In this document: in pieces, positions 40,463 through 48,758 of the stretch
Position numbering within the stretch: position 1 is the stretch's first letter
How the letters are laid out: every line of letters begins with the position of its first letter
NCBI RefSeq assembly: GCF_001874645.1
Contig: NZ_CP017886.1
Coordinates: 3,410,001-3,474,000, forward strand
Reading direction: 5' to 3'
Source: Pseudomonas frederiksbergensis
GTDB taxonomy: Bacteria > Pseudomonadota > Gammaproteobacteria > Pseudomonadales > Pseudomonadaceae
Length of the DNA: 64,000 nucleotides
Notes under the pieces: generated by a model
What the model was told of the DNA's origin: nothing
Seen by the model: the letters and a program-made list of their open reading frames with translations, nothing else
Database searches by the model: none
Position numbers and translations under genes: made by a program

Positions 40463-40795
40463 ATGAAAGGCTTGATAGCCGTGGCGTCCCTGGCAGTGCT
40501 TGCCGGTTGCGCCAATATGAACCCGTTCGCGTCGTCGCCCGCCGCGTCCGATAACTGGACGAACTGGGTCTGTGACAGCCAGGCGCAAGTGCACTGGCGC
40601 TACACCGACACCACGCGCAACACCGTTGATGTACGGCTGAGCGACGATCAGGTGCACCGTTTGAAGCTGGAGCCGGCAGGCTCGGGTTCGTTGTACAGCG
40701 ATGACAAACTGGCGTTTCACGTAAAAGGTGAGGAAGGCCTGGTGTACTGGGTCGCCACCAACGATTTGATCGGCCGCGGTTGCAAGGCGCAGTAA
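40463..40795 (+). CDS. MliC-like lipoprotein (putative lysozyme inhibitor)
   Basis: The 110-residue lipoprotein (lipobox LAGCAN) has the short beta-barrel pattern of MliC: a conserved Cys in NWVCDSQAQVHWRYTD, then VDVRLSDDQVHRLKLEPAGSG, and a C-terminal Cys in LIGRGCKAQ. GAGGA precedes the ATG. MliC proteins inhibit C-type lysozyme at the cell envelope. The active-site SG region is not obvious, so this is a moderate call. Confidence 0.72.
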   Translation: MKGLIAVASLAVLAGCANMNPFASSPAASDNWTNWVCDSQAQVHWRYTDTTRNTVDVRLSDDQVHRLKLEPAGSGSLYSDDKLAFHVKGEEGLVYWVATNDLIGRGCKAQ

Positions 40796-40924
40796 GCACA
40801 CGCAATTGAAGCAACACCGAATTCGCAGGCCGGCCTTACCCCCGATCTGCAATAACTTGAATAGCAGCCGCCGCTACGGCAGGCTTGCACGATTAACGAC
40901 CCTCAACCGGGAGAGACACACACA

Positions 40925-41989
40925 ATGGCACTTATCAGCATGCGCCAGATGCTGGACCACGCAGCCGAGTTCGGCTACGGCGTTCCAGCCTTCAACGTCA
41001 ACAACCTTGAGCAGATGCGCGCCATCATGGAAGCCGCTGACAAGACTGACTCCCCGGTGATCGTCCAGGCTTCGGCCGGCGCCCGTAAATACGCTGGCGC
41101 GCCATTCCTGCGTCACCTGATTCTGGCGGCGATCGAAGAATTCCCGCACATCCCGGTGTGCATGCACCAGGACCACGGCACCAGCCCTGACGTCTGCCAG
41201 CGCTCGATCCAACTGGGCTTCAGCTCGGTGATGATGGACGGCTCCCTCGGCGAAGACGGCAAGACCCCGACCGACTACGACTACAACGTCCGTGTGACCC
41301 AGCAAACCGTGGCCATGGCTCACGCCTGCGGCGTATCGGTAGAAGGCGAGCTGGGCTGCCTGGGTTCGCTGGAAACCGGCATGGCCGGTGAAGAAGACGG
41401 TATCGGCGCCGAAGGCGTGCTCGATCACAGCCAAATGCTGACCGACCCGGAAGAAGCCGCTGATTTTGTCAAACGTACTCAGGTCGACGCCCTGGCCATC
41501 GCCATCGGCACCAGCCACGGCGCGTACAAGTTCACCAAGCCGCCTACCGGCGACGTGCTGGCCATCGACCGCATCAAAGAAATCCACAAGCGCATCCCGA
41601 ACACCCACCTGGTGATGCACGGCTCTTCTTCGGTTCCGCAAGAGTGGCTGGCGATCATCAACCAGTACGGCGGCGACATCAAAGAAACCTACGGCGTACC
41701 GGTTGAAGAAATCGTCGAAGGCATCAAGCACGGCGTGCGCAAGGTCAACATCGACACCGACCTGCGCCTGGCCTCCACCGGTGCGATGCGTCGCCTGATG
41801 GCCACCAACCCGAGTGAGTTTGATCCACGTAAATTCTTCGGCGCGACTGTGACTGCGATGCGTGATGTGTGTATCGCACGTTATGAAGCGTTTGGTACTG
41901 CGGGTAATGCTTCGAAGATCAAGGCTATTTCGCTGGAAGGGATGTATCAGCGGTATTTGAAGGGTGAGTTGAACGCTAAGGTTAACTAA
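40925..41989 (+). CDS. fba: Class II fructose-bisphosphate aldolase
   Basis: Zinc-dependent aldolase joining GAP and DHAP (gluconeogenic in most pseudomonads, which lack phosphofructokinase). The 354 residues have [16 protein letters not shown], metal-ligand His in HQDHGTS, and [12 protein letters not shown], then [11 protein letters not shown]. Start is the ATG at 40925 after CCGGGAGAG. It ends at a terminator. Confidence 0.97.
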   Translation: MALISMRQMLDHAAEFGYGVPAFNVNNLEQMRAIMEAADKTDSPVIVQASAGARKYAGAPFLRHLILAAIEEFPHIPVCMHQDHGTSPDVCQRSIQLGFSSVMMDGSLGEDGKTPTDYDYNVRVTQQTVAMAHACGVSVEGELGCLGSLETGMAGEEDGIGAEGVLDHSQMLTDPEEAADFVKRTQVDALAIAIGTSHGAYKFTKPPTGDVLAIDRIKEIHKRIPNTHLVMHGSSSVPQEWLAIINQYGGDIKETYGVPVEEIVEGIKHGVRKVNIDTDLRLASTGAMRRLMATNPSEFDPRKFFGATVTAMRDVCIARYEAFGTAGNASKIKAISLEGMYQRYLKGELNAKVN

Positions 41990-42014
41990 GACCTGAGTGT
42001 TAAATAGCACTAAC

Positions 42015-42042
42015 AAAAAACCCGCCGAAAGGCGGGTTTTTT
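42015..42042 (+). terminator. Terminator after fba
   Basis: Perfect AAAAAACCCGCC-GAAA-GGCGGGTTTTTT stem with flanking A/T-runs. Confidence 0.95.
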
Positions 42043-42088
42043 GTGGGGTGAGCGTAATGGGGAAAACAGGTTTTCCTGTGTGTCGCTC

Positions 42089-42913
42089 TTATTGAATAAG
42101 CTTCCAGTTCTTGTAAAAGAAACGGCGGAGTGTAAAGGCGGCTCCCGCAAATGCAGAGATTATCCCGTTTAGAATAAAAGAAGCGTAAGAGGGGCGCATG
42201 ATGTCGATGAACAGGCAGTAACGTTTGGCGTCATTCTTGTTAAATGACGCATGCAGCAGTGTGTCATCGAAAATGAACAGCGGGTCGTCATGCCAGTAGT
42301 GTTTTTCCTTTCTCACCTGGATGTAGACACCGTCATGGTGAGCGGCTGGCATTATGTTGTACAGCACTCGAAGCATCAGGCGTAGCGGCCCGAAGTGAAA
42401 AGAGGTTGACTGGTTTTCATTGAAGACCGATACACCGACTGTTTTGATGTAAGGCAGTTTTTTCTGAAGCGCTGGAATGTTGAGTTCAGTGTCGATCGTG
42501 CGGCCATACCACTGGAAGAACAACATGCCTCTTTTCTTCTGAGCCATGCGTGCGTCGAGGAATTGAATGATCTCTTCTTTGTGCGCCATGGCGCTATCAA
42601 TCACGTAGTTGATATCGTGTTGATAAGCATCCGGTAAATCGTTCAACTTATAAGTGAAGCGATTTGGCTTGCACAGCACATCAAAAAAAGAGTTCAACGG
42701 TGCCAAAAGCCAAGTGTTGCGGCCGCCACCTAGAAAGTACTTTTTGATGATGTTTTTATCGAAAATCCCATTGCGCAGAAAATCGTACGCTCCGCACACA
42801 ACCAGCAGGATCAAAAACCACAGCGTGGCTATGGGAAAGCAATAAATGATGGCAGCAATGCCGAGAATGGTGATTGCCGAAACTGCTTTTTTGCGGATGA
42901 CTCGAGTGTTCAT
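42089..42913 (-). CDS. LpxO-like aspartyl/asparaginyl beta-hydroxylase
   Basis: The 274-residue protein resembles LpxO, the Fe(II)/2-oxoglutarate dioxygenase that hydroxylates the secondary acyl chain of lipid A. The catalytic C-terminal part has STSFHFGPL and FIFDDTLLHASFN with the second metal His, and KRYCLFIDIMRP with the 2-oxoglutarate Arg. An N-terminal hydrophobic segment (AIYCFPIATLWFLILLVVCGAY) and a hydrophobic C-terminal stretch suggest membrane attachment. It is AT-richer than its neighbours. Confidence 0.82.
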   Translation of the reverse strand: MNTRVIRKKAVSAITILGIAAIIYCFPIATLWFLILLVVCGAYDFLRNGIFDKNIIKKYFLGGGRNTWLLAPLNSFFDVLCKPNRFTYKLNDLPDAYQHDINYVIDSAMAHKEEIIQFLDARMAQKKRGMLFFQWYGRTIDTELNIPALQKKLPYIKTVGVSVFNENQSTSFHFGPLRLMLRVLYNIMPAAHHDGVYIQVRKEKHYWHDDPLFIFDDTLLHASFNKNDAKRYCLFIDIMRPSYASFILNGIISAFAGAAFTLRRFFYKNWKLIQ

Positions 42914-43102
42914 GGAACTCAGTTCCCCTGGGGCGGTGCGGGTATAGATGTGGTATTCGCCATTATAAGAATTATTCCTGCAATGAAGTGTAATAAATAT
43001 TTCTCATTTGTAAATAATTCTCAGGTGTGGCGAGGTGGATTTTTCCTTCGGCGGCCGTAAAAAAAGGCGCGGCGAGGCGAAGTGAAAAAGGGACCTTCCA
43101 TG

Positions 43103-43134
43103 AAAAAGGCCCTGATTTCACAATCAGGGCCTTT
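43103..43134 (-). terminator. glcB terminator
   Basis: AAAGGCCCTGATT-TCAC-AATCAGGGCCTTT stem with flanking T-run, just downstream of the glcB stop on the minus strand. Confidence 0.92.
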
Positions 43135-43155
43135 CTTTTAACCGCTAACGTTTAT

Positions 43156-45348
43156 TCACAGGCCGTTGGCAGCCTTGAACTCGCGACGGCGACGGTGCAG
43201 GACCGGCTCGGTGTAGCCGTTCGGTTGTTGGGTGCCTTCGATCACCAGTTCGACCGCCGCCTGGAAGGCGATGTTGCTGTCGAAGTTCGGTGCTAGCGGA
43301 CGGTACAACGGGTCGTTGGCATTCTGGCGGTCAACTACCGGCGCCATGCGCTTGAGGGTTTCCAGCACCTGGGCTTCGCTGACGATGCCATGGCGCAGCC
43401 AGTTGGCGATGTGCTGGCTGGAAATACGCAGCGTCGCACGGTCCTCCATCAGGCCGACGTCGTTGATGTCCGGCACTTTCGAGCAACCTACGCCCTGGTC
43501 GATCCAGCGCACCACATAACCGAGGATGCCCTGAGCGTTGTTGTCCAGTTCGTTCTGGACCTGTTCCGCTGTCCAGTCGGGGTTGCTTGCCAGCGGGATG
43601 GTCAGGATGTCGTCCACCGAAGCACGTGCACGCTTGGCCAGTTCGGCCTGGCGGGCGAACACGTCAACCTTGTGGTAATGCAGCGCGTGCAACGCAGCGG
43701 CGGTCGGCGAAGGCACCCAGGCGGTGTTGGCACCGGCCAGCGGGTGAGCGATTTTCTGCTCGAGCATGGCGGCCATCAGGTCGGGCATGGCCCACATGCC
43801 TTTACCGATTTGCGCGCGACCTTGCAGGCCGGTGCTCAAGCCGATGTCGACGTTCCAGTTTTCGTAGGCGCCGATCCACTTCTCAGCCTTCATGTCGGCC
43901 TTGCGCACCATCGCGCCCGCTTCCATGGACGTGTGGATTTCATCGCCGGTACGGTCGAGGAAGCCGGTGTTGATGAATACCACGCGCTCGCTCGCAGCCT
44001 TGATGCAGGCCTTGAGGTTGATCGTGGTGCGCCGCTCTTCGTCCATGATGCCAACTTTGAGGGTGTTGCGTGGCAACTCCAGCACGTCTTCGATGCGCCC
44101 GAACAACTCGTTGGTGAACGCCGCTTCTTCCGGACCGTGCATTTTAGGTTTGACGATGTAGACCGAACCGGTACGGCTGTTCTTGCGTGTGGTGTTGCCG
44201 TTGAGGCTGTGCAGCGCCGCGAGGTTGGTGACCAGGCCGTCGAGGATACCTTCCGGCACTTCGTTGCCGTCTTTGTCGAGGATCGCGTCGATGGTCATCA
44301 AGTGGCCAACGTTACGCACGAACAACAGCGAGCGGCCGTGCAGGCTCAGTTCGCTACCGTCTGGGGCGGTATAGGTGCGGTCGGCGTTCATGGTGCGGGT
44401 AAAGGTCTTGCCACCCTTGACGACCTCTTCCGACAGATTGCCTTTCATCAGGCCAAGCCAGTTGCGGTAGATCACCACTTTGTCATCGGCATCGACGGCG
44501 GCAACGGAGTCTTCGCAGTCCATGATGGTGGTCAGCGCCGCTTCCATCAGCAGGTCTTTGACGCCGGCTGCGTCGGTCTGGCCGACCGGGGTCGTGGCGT
44601 CGATCTGGATTTCGAAATGCAGACCGTTGTTTTTCAGCAGGATCGCGGTCGGTGCCGCAGCGTCGCCGTGGAAGCCGATCAGCTGTGCGTCGTTGCGCAG
44701 GCCAGAGCTCTTCACATCCGAGCTGCTGCCACCTTTGAGGCTGACAACAAGCTTGCGATCCACAATCGTGTAGGCCGTGGAATCGACGTGAGAACCGGCA
44801 GCCAATGGCGCGGCTTCGTCGAGGAAGGCGCGGGCGAACGCGATGACCTTGTCGCCGCGAACCTTGTTGTAGCCTTTGCCTTTTTCCGCGCCGTCGGCCT
44901 CGCTGATGGCATCAGTGCCGTACAGCGCGTCGTACAACGAACCCCAGCGGGCGTTCGAGGCGTTGAGGGCGAAACGGGCGTTCATGACCGGGACCACCAG
45001 TTGTGGGCCGGCCATACGGGCGATTTCGTCGTCGACGTTTTGCGTCGTTGCCTGGAAATCGGCCGCTTCTGGCAGCAGATAACCGATGTCTTGCAGGAAG
45101 GCTTTGTAGGCCACAGCGTCGTGCACTTGACCTGCACGGGACTGGTGCCAGGCATCGATACGTGCCTGGAGGTCGTCGCGTTTGGCGAGTAGGGCTTTGT
45201 TCTTCGGCGCCAGGTCGTGAATGACCTTGTCGGCACCGGCCCAGAACTTATCGGCGGTGAGGCCGGTACCGGGAATGGCTTCGTTGTTCACGAAGTCGAA
45301 CAGGACTTTGGCGACCTGCAGGCCACCGACTTGAACGTGTTCAGTCAT
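43156..45348 (-). CDS. glcB: Malate synthase G
   Basis: Glyoxylate-shunt enzyme condensing acetyl-CoA and glyoxylate to malate. The 730-residue sequence, slightly longer than the usual 723-725, contains the signature [25 protein letters not shown] element [16 protein letters not shown], the [15 protein letters not shown] active-site block and a C-terminal [13 protein letters not shown]. Start is MTEHVQVGG at 45348 behind GAGG. No other glc gene lies nearby. Confidence 0.96.
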   Translation of the reverse strand: MTEHVQVGGLQVAKVLFDFVNNEAIPGTGLTADKFWAGADKVIHDLAPKNKALLAKRDDLQARIDAWHQSRAGQVHDAVAYKAFLQDIGYLLPEAADFQATTQNVDDEIARMAGPQLVVPVMNARFALNASNARWGSLYDALYGTDAISEADGAEKGKGYNKVRGDKVIAFARAFLDEAAPLAAGSHVDSTAYTIVDRKLVVSLKGGSSSDVKSSGLRNDAQLIGFHGDAAAPTAILLKNNGLHFEIQIDATTPVGQTDAAGVKDLLMEAALTTIMDCEDSVAAVDADDKVVIYRNWLGLMKGNLSEEVVKGGKTFTRTMNADRTYTAPDGSELSLHGRSLLFVRNVGHLMTIDAILDKDGNEVPEGILDGLVTNLAALHSLNGNTTRKNSRTGSVYIVKPKMHGPEEAAFTNELFGRIEDVLELPRNTLKVGIMDEERRTTINLKACIKAASERVVFINTGFLDRTGDEIHTSMEAGAMVRKADMKAEKWIGAYENWNVDIGLSTGLQGRAQIGKGMWAMPDLMAAMLEQKIAHPLAGANTAWVPSPTAAALHALHYHKVDVFARQAELAKRARASVDDILTIPLASNPDWTAEQVQNELDNNAQGILGYVVRWIDQGVGCSKVPDINDVGLMEDRATLRISSQHIANWLRHGIVSEAQVLETLKRMAPVVDRQNANDPLYRPLAPNFDSNIAFQAAVELVIEGTQQPNGYTEPVLHRRRREFKAANGL

Positions 45349-45823
45349 TGCTTGCCTCACTCTGCTCAGCTATTTCGCTTTTCAGCTCTTCAATTTGACA
45401 ATGAAGCCTCTGGCCATTTAAACCACAAACCCCTCTACCAGTACATGCCATTGCGGGCGGCTGGGTGGTTCCAATCAACGGCGTAGCGCCTTGCTGACGG
45501 GGTTTTGAGAGGTTGCGATGGTACCTTGGCAGACATCGATCCAACGTTATGTAGTGCGTGCTGCGGCATACTACATGATGAGTTGCGGTTGTGAAAATTA
45601 GACTAATTACGTCGTTTAGCGACCCGGCCAGGCTGTTCGGTCACGCCGGGGAATAGGATGTTCTCAAAAAACCAATGGATTGTTCCAGATAAATCTAAAA
45701 ACTTGTACACATAATATTGAATTCACTGCTATGGGGCTTCGCTTTGTTGGGAGCCGCGCTGAATTGGGCCCCTTGCCTATACTTGCCTTTCTATAACAAA
45801 AGTCATCACTAGAGGGCTGCGCC
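45349..45823 (+). other. Divergent intergenic region glcB / gcvR
   Basis: 475 bp without a supportable gene. It contains the inverted repeat ATGTAGT (45549-45555) and ACTACAT (45570-45576) with a 14-bp spacer. Just before gcvR it is moderately AT-rich with TATACT at 45776-45783. No known operator recognised. Confidence 0.5.
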
Positions 45824-46342
45824 ATGGACCACCTCGTACTCACCGTATTTGCCCCGGACAAGCCCGGCCAGGTCGAGCGCATCGCCCAATGCATTGCCGA
45901 GCATGGTGGTAATTGGCTAGAGAGCCGCATGTCACGGATGGCCGGACAGTTTGCCGGGATCCTTCGGGTTGGCGTGCCGGCCGAGGGCTATGACGAACTG
46001 GTCGATGCACTTCAAGCGTTGTCCGCTCAAGGGATTCGGGTATTGATTGCCGAAAGTGGTATCGAGCAATCCTGCACCTGGAAGCCGATCGCCATGGAGC
46101 TGGTCGGTAACGACCGACCGGGGATTGTCCGTGACATCACTCGCTTACTGAGTGAGCAGGGGGTCAACTTGGAGCGCTTGGTGACCGACGTGCGTCCGGC
46201 GCCGATGAGCAGTGAGCCGCTGTTCCACGCCGAAGCGATTCTTGCGGTGCCGTTGACCCTTTCCCTGGACGTGTTGCAGTCACGGCTGGAAACCCTGGCC
46301 GATGATTTGATGGTGGAATTGGTGCTGCGCAGCGAGCCCTAG
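45824..46342 (+). CDS. gcvR: Glycine cleavage system transcriptional repressor
   Basis: The 172-residue protein has two ACT domains (DHLVLTVFAPDKPGQVERIAQC and ELVGNDRPGIVRDITRLL) and no DNA-binding domain, which is the GcvR layout. GcvR binds the activator GcvA and responds to glycine. The ATG follows AGAGGG. No gcvA gene is next to it here. Confidence 0.88.
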   Translation: MDHLVLTVFAPDKPGQVERIAQCIAEHGGNWLESRMSRMAGQFAGILRVGVPAEGYDELVDALQALSAQGIRVLIAESGIEQSCTWKPIAMELVGNDRPGIVRDITRLLSEQGVNLERLVTDVRPAPMSSEPLFHAEAILAVPLTLSLDVLQSRLETLADDLMVELVLRSEP

Positions 46343-46348
46343 GAGAAA

Positions 46349-46497
46349 GGTTATCCAAGTAAAGCGTGCATCCGCCTGTGGATAACCTGTAGAGACACGT
46401 CGCCAGCCCACGCCGGCCGGGGCTTTTCAAGCGTTGTTCAAAAAACCAGCAGTTTCAAGGGCTTGTGCACAAACGGCGGGGATCACACTGTGGATAA
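46349..46497 (+). other. Cluster of DnaA-box-like sequences, gcvR-rarD intergenic
   Basis: TGTGGATAA, the exact reverse complement of the DnaA box TTATCCACA, occurs at 46377-46385 and 46489-46497, with a degenerate TTATCCAAG at 46351-46359. They lie in a 150-bp non-coding stretch. The first pair also forms the inverted repeat GGTTATCCA/TGGATAACC. Confidence 0.5.
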
Positions 46498-46512
46498 CCT
46501 TGGGAAGGATGC

Positions 46513-46556
46513 TTGCAGACCACGTCGGCCGTGGTCTGCAAGGGTTTGTGCGTTTT
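46513..46556 (+). terminator. Terminator-like hairpin gcvR / rarD
   Basis: TTGCAGACCACG-TCGG-CCGTGGTCTGCAA, a 12-bp stem, is followed by GGGTTTGTGCGTTTTTT. It can end gcvR transcription; on the other strand it would lie just after rarD. Confidence 0.75.
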
Positions 46557-46560
46557 TTGA

Positions 46561-47448
46561 TCAGCGGCGACGGCGCACACTCATCCAGGCGTCGACGCTG
46601 TAAACCGCCAGACCTGCCCAGATAAACATGAAGGCCACCAGTGTGCTGGACGACAGGTGCTCGCCGAACAGCAGTACGGCTTGCAGCAGCACCAGCGTCG
46701 GCGCCAGGTATTGCAGGAAGCCGATGGTGGTGTAGGGCAAATGCCGAGTAGCGGCGTTGAAGCAGACCAACGGCACCAGCGTTACCGGACCGGCGGCGAC
46801 CAGCCACCAGGCTTCGGACGTAGTCCAGAATGCCGCTTGTGCGCTGGTAGCGGCTGGATTGAAGAGCAACCAGGCAAGGGCAATCGGCACCAGCATCCAG
46901 GTTTCCACCACCAGCCCGGGCAATGCTTTGACCGGGGCCTGTTTGCGGATCAATCCGTAGAAACCGAAGGTCAGCGCCAGCACCAGCGACACCCACGGCA
47001 GGCTGCCGACTTGCCAGACCTGCTGCGCGACGCCAACGGTGGCCAACCCGACGGCGAACCACTGCAGGCGTCGCAGCCGTTCGCCAAGGATCAGCATGCC
47101 CAGCAGCACGTTCACCAGCGGGTTGATGTAGTAACCGAGGCTGGCCTCGAGCATGCGTCCGTTGTTCACCGACCAGACGTAGGTCAGCCAGTTGGCCGCG
47201 ATCAATGTACCGCTCAGCGCGAGGACTGCCAGCCGTCGTGGGTTCTCGCGCAGTTCACGCCACCAGCCCGGATGCTTCCAGACTATCAGCAGCAAGGCGC
47301 CGAACAGCGCAGACCAGAGTACCCGATGGATGATGATTTCCACGGCAGGTACGTCGGCGATAGCTTTGAAGTAGAGCGGGAACAATCCCCAGATGATGTA
47401 GGCGCTCAGGCCCAGGATGTACCCGTGACGGGGGTTGGCGGCTTGCAT
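46561..47448 (-). CDS. rarD: EamA/RarD-family transporter
   Basis: A 295-residue membrane protein with ten hydrophobic segments; the N-terminal GYILGLSAYIIWGLFPLYFKA is the RarD signature and NNGRMLEASLGYYINPLVNV lies in the middle. RarD members are drug/metabolite exporters; substrate unknown. Confidence 0.9.
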   Translation of the reverse strand: MQAANPRHGYILGLSAYIIWGLFPLYFKAIADVPAVEIIIHRVLWSALFGALLLIVWKHPGWWRELRENPRRLAVLALSGTLIAANWLTYVWSVNNGRMLEASLGYYINPLVNVLLGMLILGERLRRLQWFAVGLATVGVAQQVWQVGSLPWVSLVLALTFGFYGLIRKQAPVKALPGLVVETWMLVPIALAWLLFNPAATSAQAAFWTTSEAWWLVAAGPVTLVPLVCFNAATRHLPYTTIGFLQYLAPTLVLLQAVLLFGEHLSSSTLVAFMFIWAGLAVYSVDAWMSVRRRR

Positions 47449-47525
47449 GCAGAATCCTTGCTTAGGCAGCTAACAAAGGGGGATTGTAAGGAGATTTGTC
47501 CAGATGTGTCCCGCATTCAAAAACA

Positions 47526-47599
47526 AAGATCGCAGCGTGCCGCAGCTCCTACGCGGATAATCTGTAGGAGCTGCCGCAGGCTGCGATCTTTTGATCTTT
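47526..47599 (+). repeat. REP-type inverted repeat
   Basis: AAGATCGCAGCGTGCCGCAG and GCTGCCGCAGGCTGCGATCT with inner CTCCTAC/GTAGGAG, between srkA and rarD. Confidence 0.88.
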
Positions 47600-47602
47600 A
47601 AA

Positions 47603-48577
47603 TTAAAAAAGCTTCAGCGGTTCTTCATTGAGCGCCGCCAGTTGCTCGCGCAACGCCAGTACCTGATCGCCCCAGTAACGTTCGGTGCCAAACCAAGGGA
47701 AACTGCGGGGGAACGCCGGGTCATCCCACCGACGGGCCAGCCAGGCGCTGTAGTGCATCAGGCGCAAGGCGCGCAGTGGTTCGATCAGCGCCAGTTCGCG
47801 CGGGTCGAAGTCGTGGAACTCGCTGTAGCCGTCCATCAGTTCCGACAACTGACCGAGACATTCCTGACGATCGCCGGCAAGCATCATCCACAGATCCTGC
47901 ACCGCCGGCCCCATGCGACAGTCGTCGAGGTCGACAATATGGAACATCTCGTCACGGCACATCATGTTGCCGGGGTGACAGTCGCCGTGCATGCGGATGT
48001 TTTGGTGCGGCGTGTCTTTGTAGACCTCTTCCACACGCTTGAGCAGGTCGCGGGCGACCGACTCGTAGGCTGGCAGCAAGCTGCGCGGTATGAAATTGCC
48101 TTCGAGCAGGGTGGTCAGCGAATCATGGCCGAAGTTTTTGACGCCCAGCGCTTCGCGGTGATCGAAGGGCCGGGTGGCGCCAACCGCGTGCAAGCGGCCA
48201 AGCAATTGGCCCAGACGGTAGAGCTGGTCAAGATTACCTGGTTCCGGCGCACGGCCGCCACGGCGCGGGAACAGGGTGAAGCGGAAACCGGCGTGTTCGT
48301 GCAGGCTTTCACCGTTGTGGATCATCGGCGCAACGACCGGCACCTCGCACTCCGCGAGTTCGAAGGTGAAGCGGTGCTCTTCGAGGATGGCGGCGTTGGT
48401 CCAGCGTTGCGGACGGTAGAACTTGGCAATCAGCGGCTCGCCATCTTCGATGCCGACCTGATAGACACGGTTTTCATAGCTGTTGAGCGCAAGGACGCGG
48501 GCGTCGCTGAGAAAGCCGATGCTTTCTACGGCATCGAGCACCAGATCGGGGGTAAGTGTTTCAAACGGGTGAGACAT
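47603..48577 (-). CDS. srkA: Stress-response kinase A (YihE/SrkA family)
   Basis: The 324-residue protein has the APH/YihE-type kinase catalytic loop MHGDCHPGNMMCRD, the metal-binding IVDLDDCRMGP and the Lys-containing EPLIAKFYRP. E. coli SrkA is a Ser/Thr kinase that protects against oxidative and MazF-related death. Start at 48577 (MSHPFET) with CAGGAG-like site upstream. No operon partner. Confidence 0.9.
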   Translation of the reverse strand: MSHPFETLTPDLVLDAVESIGFLSDARVLALNSYENRVYQVGIEDGEPLIAKFYRPQRWTNAAILEEHRFTFELAECEVPVVAPMIHNGESLHEHAGFRFTLFPRRGGRAPEPGNLDQLYRLGQLLGRLHAVGATRPFDHREALGVKNFGHDSLTTLLEGNFIPRSLLPAYESVARDLLKRVEEVYKDTPHQNIRMHGDCHPGNMMCRDEMFHIVDLDDCRMGPAVQDLWMMLAGDRQECLGQLSELMDGYSEFHDFDPRELALIEPLRALRLMHYSAWLARRWDDPAFPRSFPWFGTERYWGDQVLALREQLAALNEEPLKLF

Positions 48578-48648
48578 GCTGACTCCTGCGCGCAGCAGGC
48601 TGCCGCGTCCGGCCAAACATGGTAGCGCAGACGGGGCGACTTTAGTGG

Positions 48649-48739
48649 GATCGTTCCTCACGCTCTGCGAGGGAATGCCTCACCGGACGCTCTGCGTCCC
48701 TGGCTGCATTCTCTCCCCACGCAGAGCGTGGGAACGATC
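48649..48739 (+). repeat. Inverted intergenic repeat (GATCGTTCC..GGAACGATC family)
   Basis: Outer arms GATCGTTCC..CACGCTCTGCG and CGCAGAGCGTGGGAACGATC, with GAATGC/GCATTC inside. It lies between srkA and the PhoX gene. It is a family common in intergenic regions of fluorescent pseudomonads, unrelated in sequence to the REPs. Confidence 0.75.
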
Positions 48740-48758
48740 GTCAGGGGATGAGCGATCT

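Noticed and set aside
46349..46556. A replication origin at the gcvR-rarD gap
   Set aside because: Two perfect DnaA boxes but no AT-rich unwinding region, no dnaA/dnaN/gyrB or parAB neighbours.
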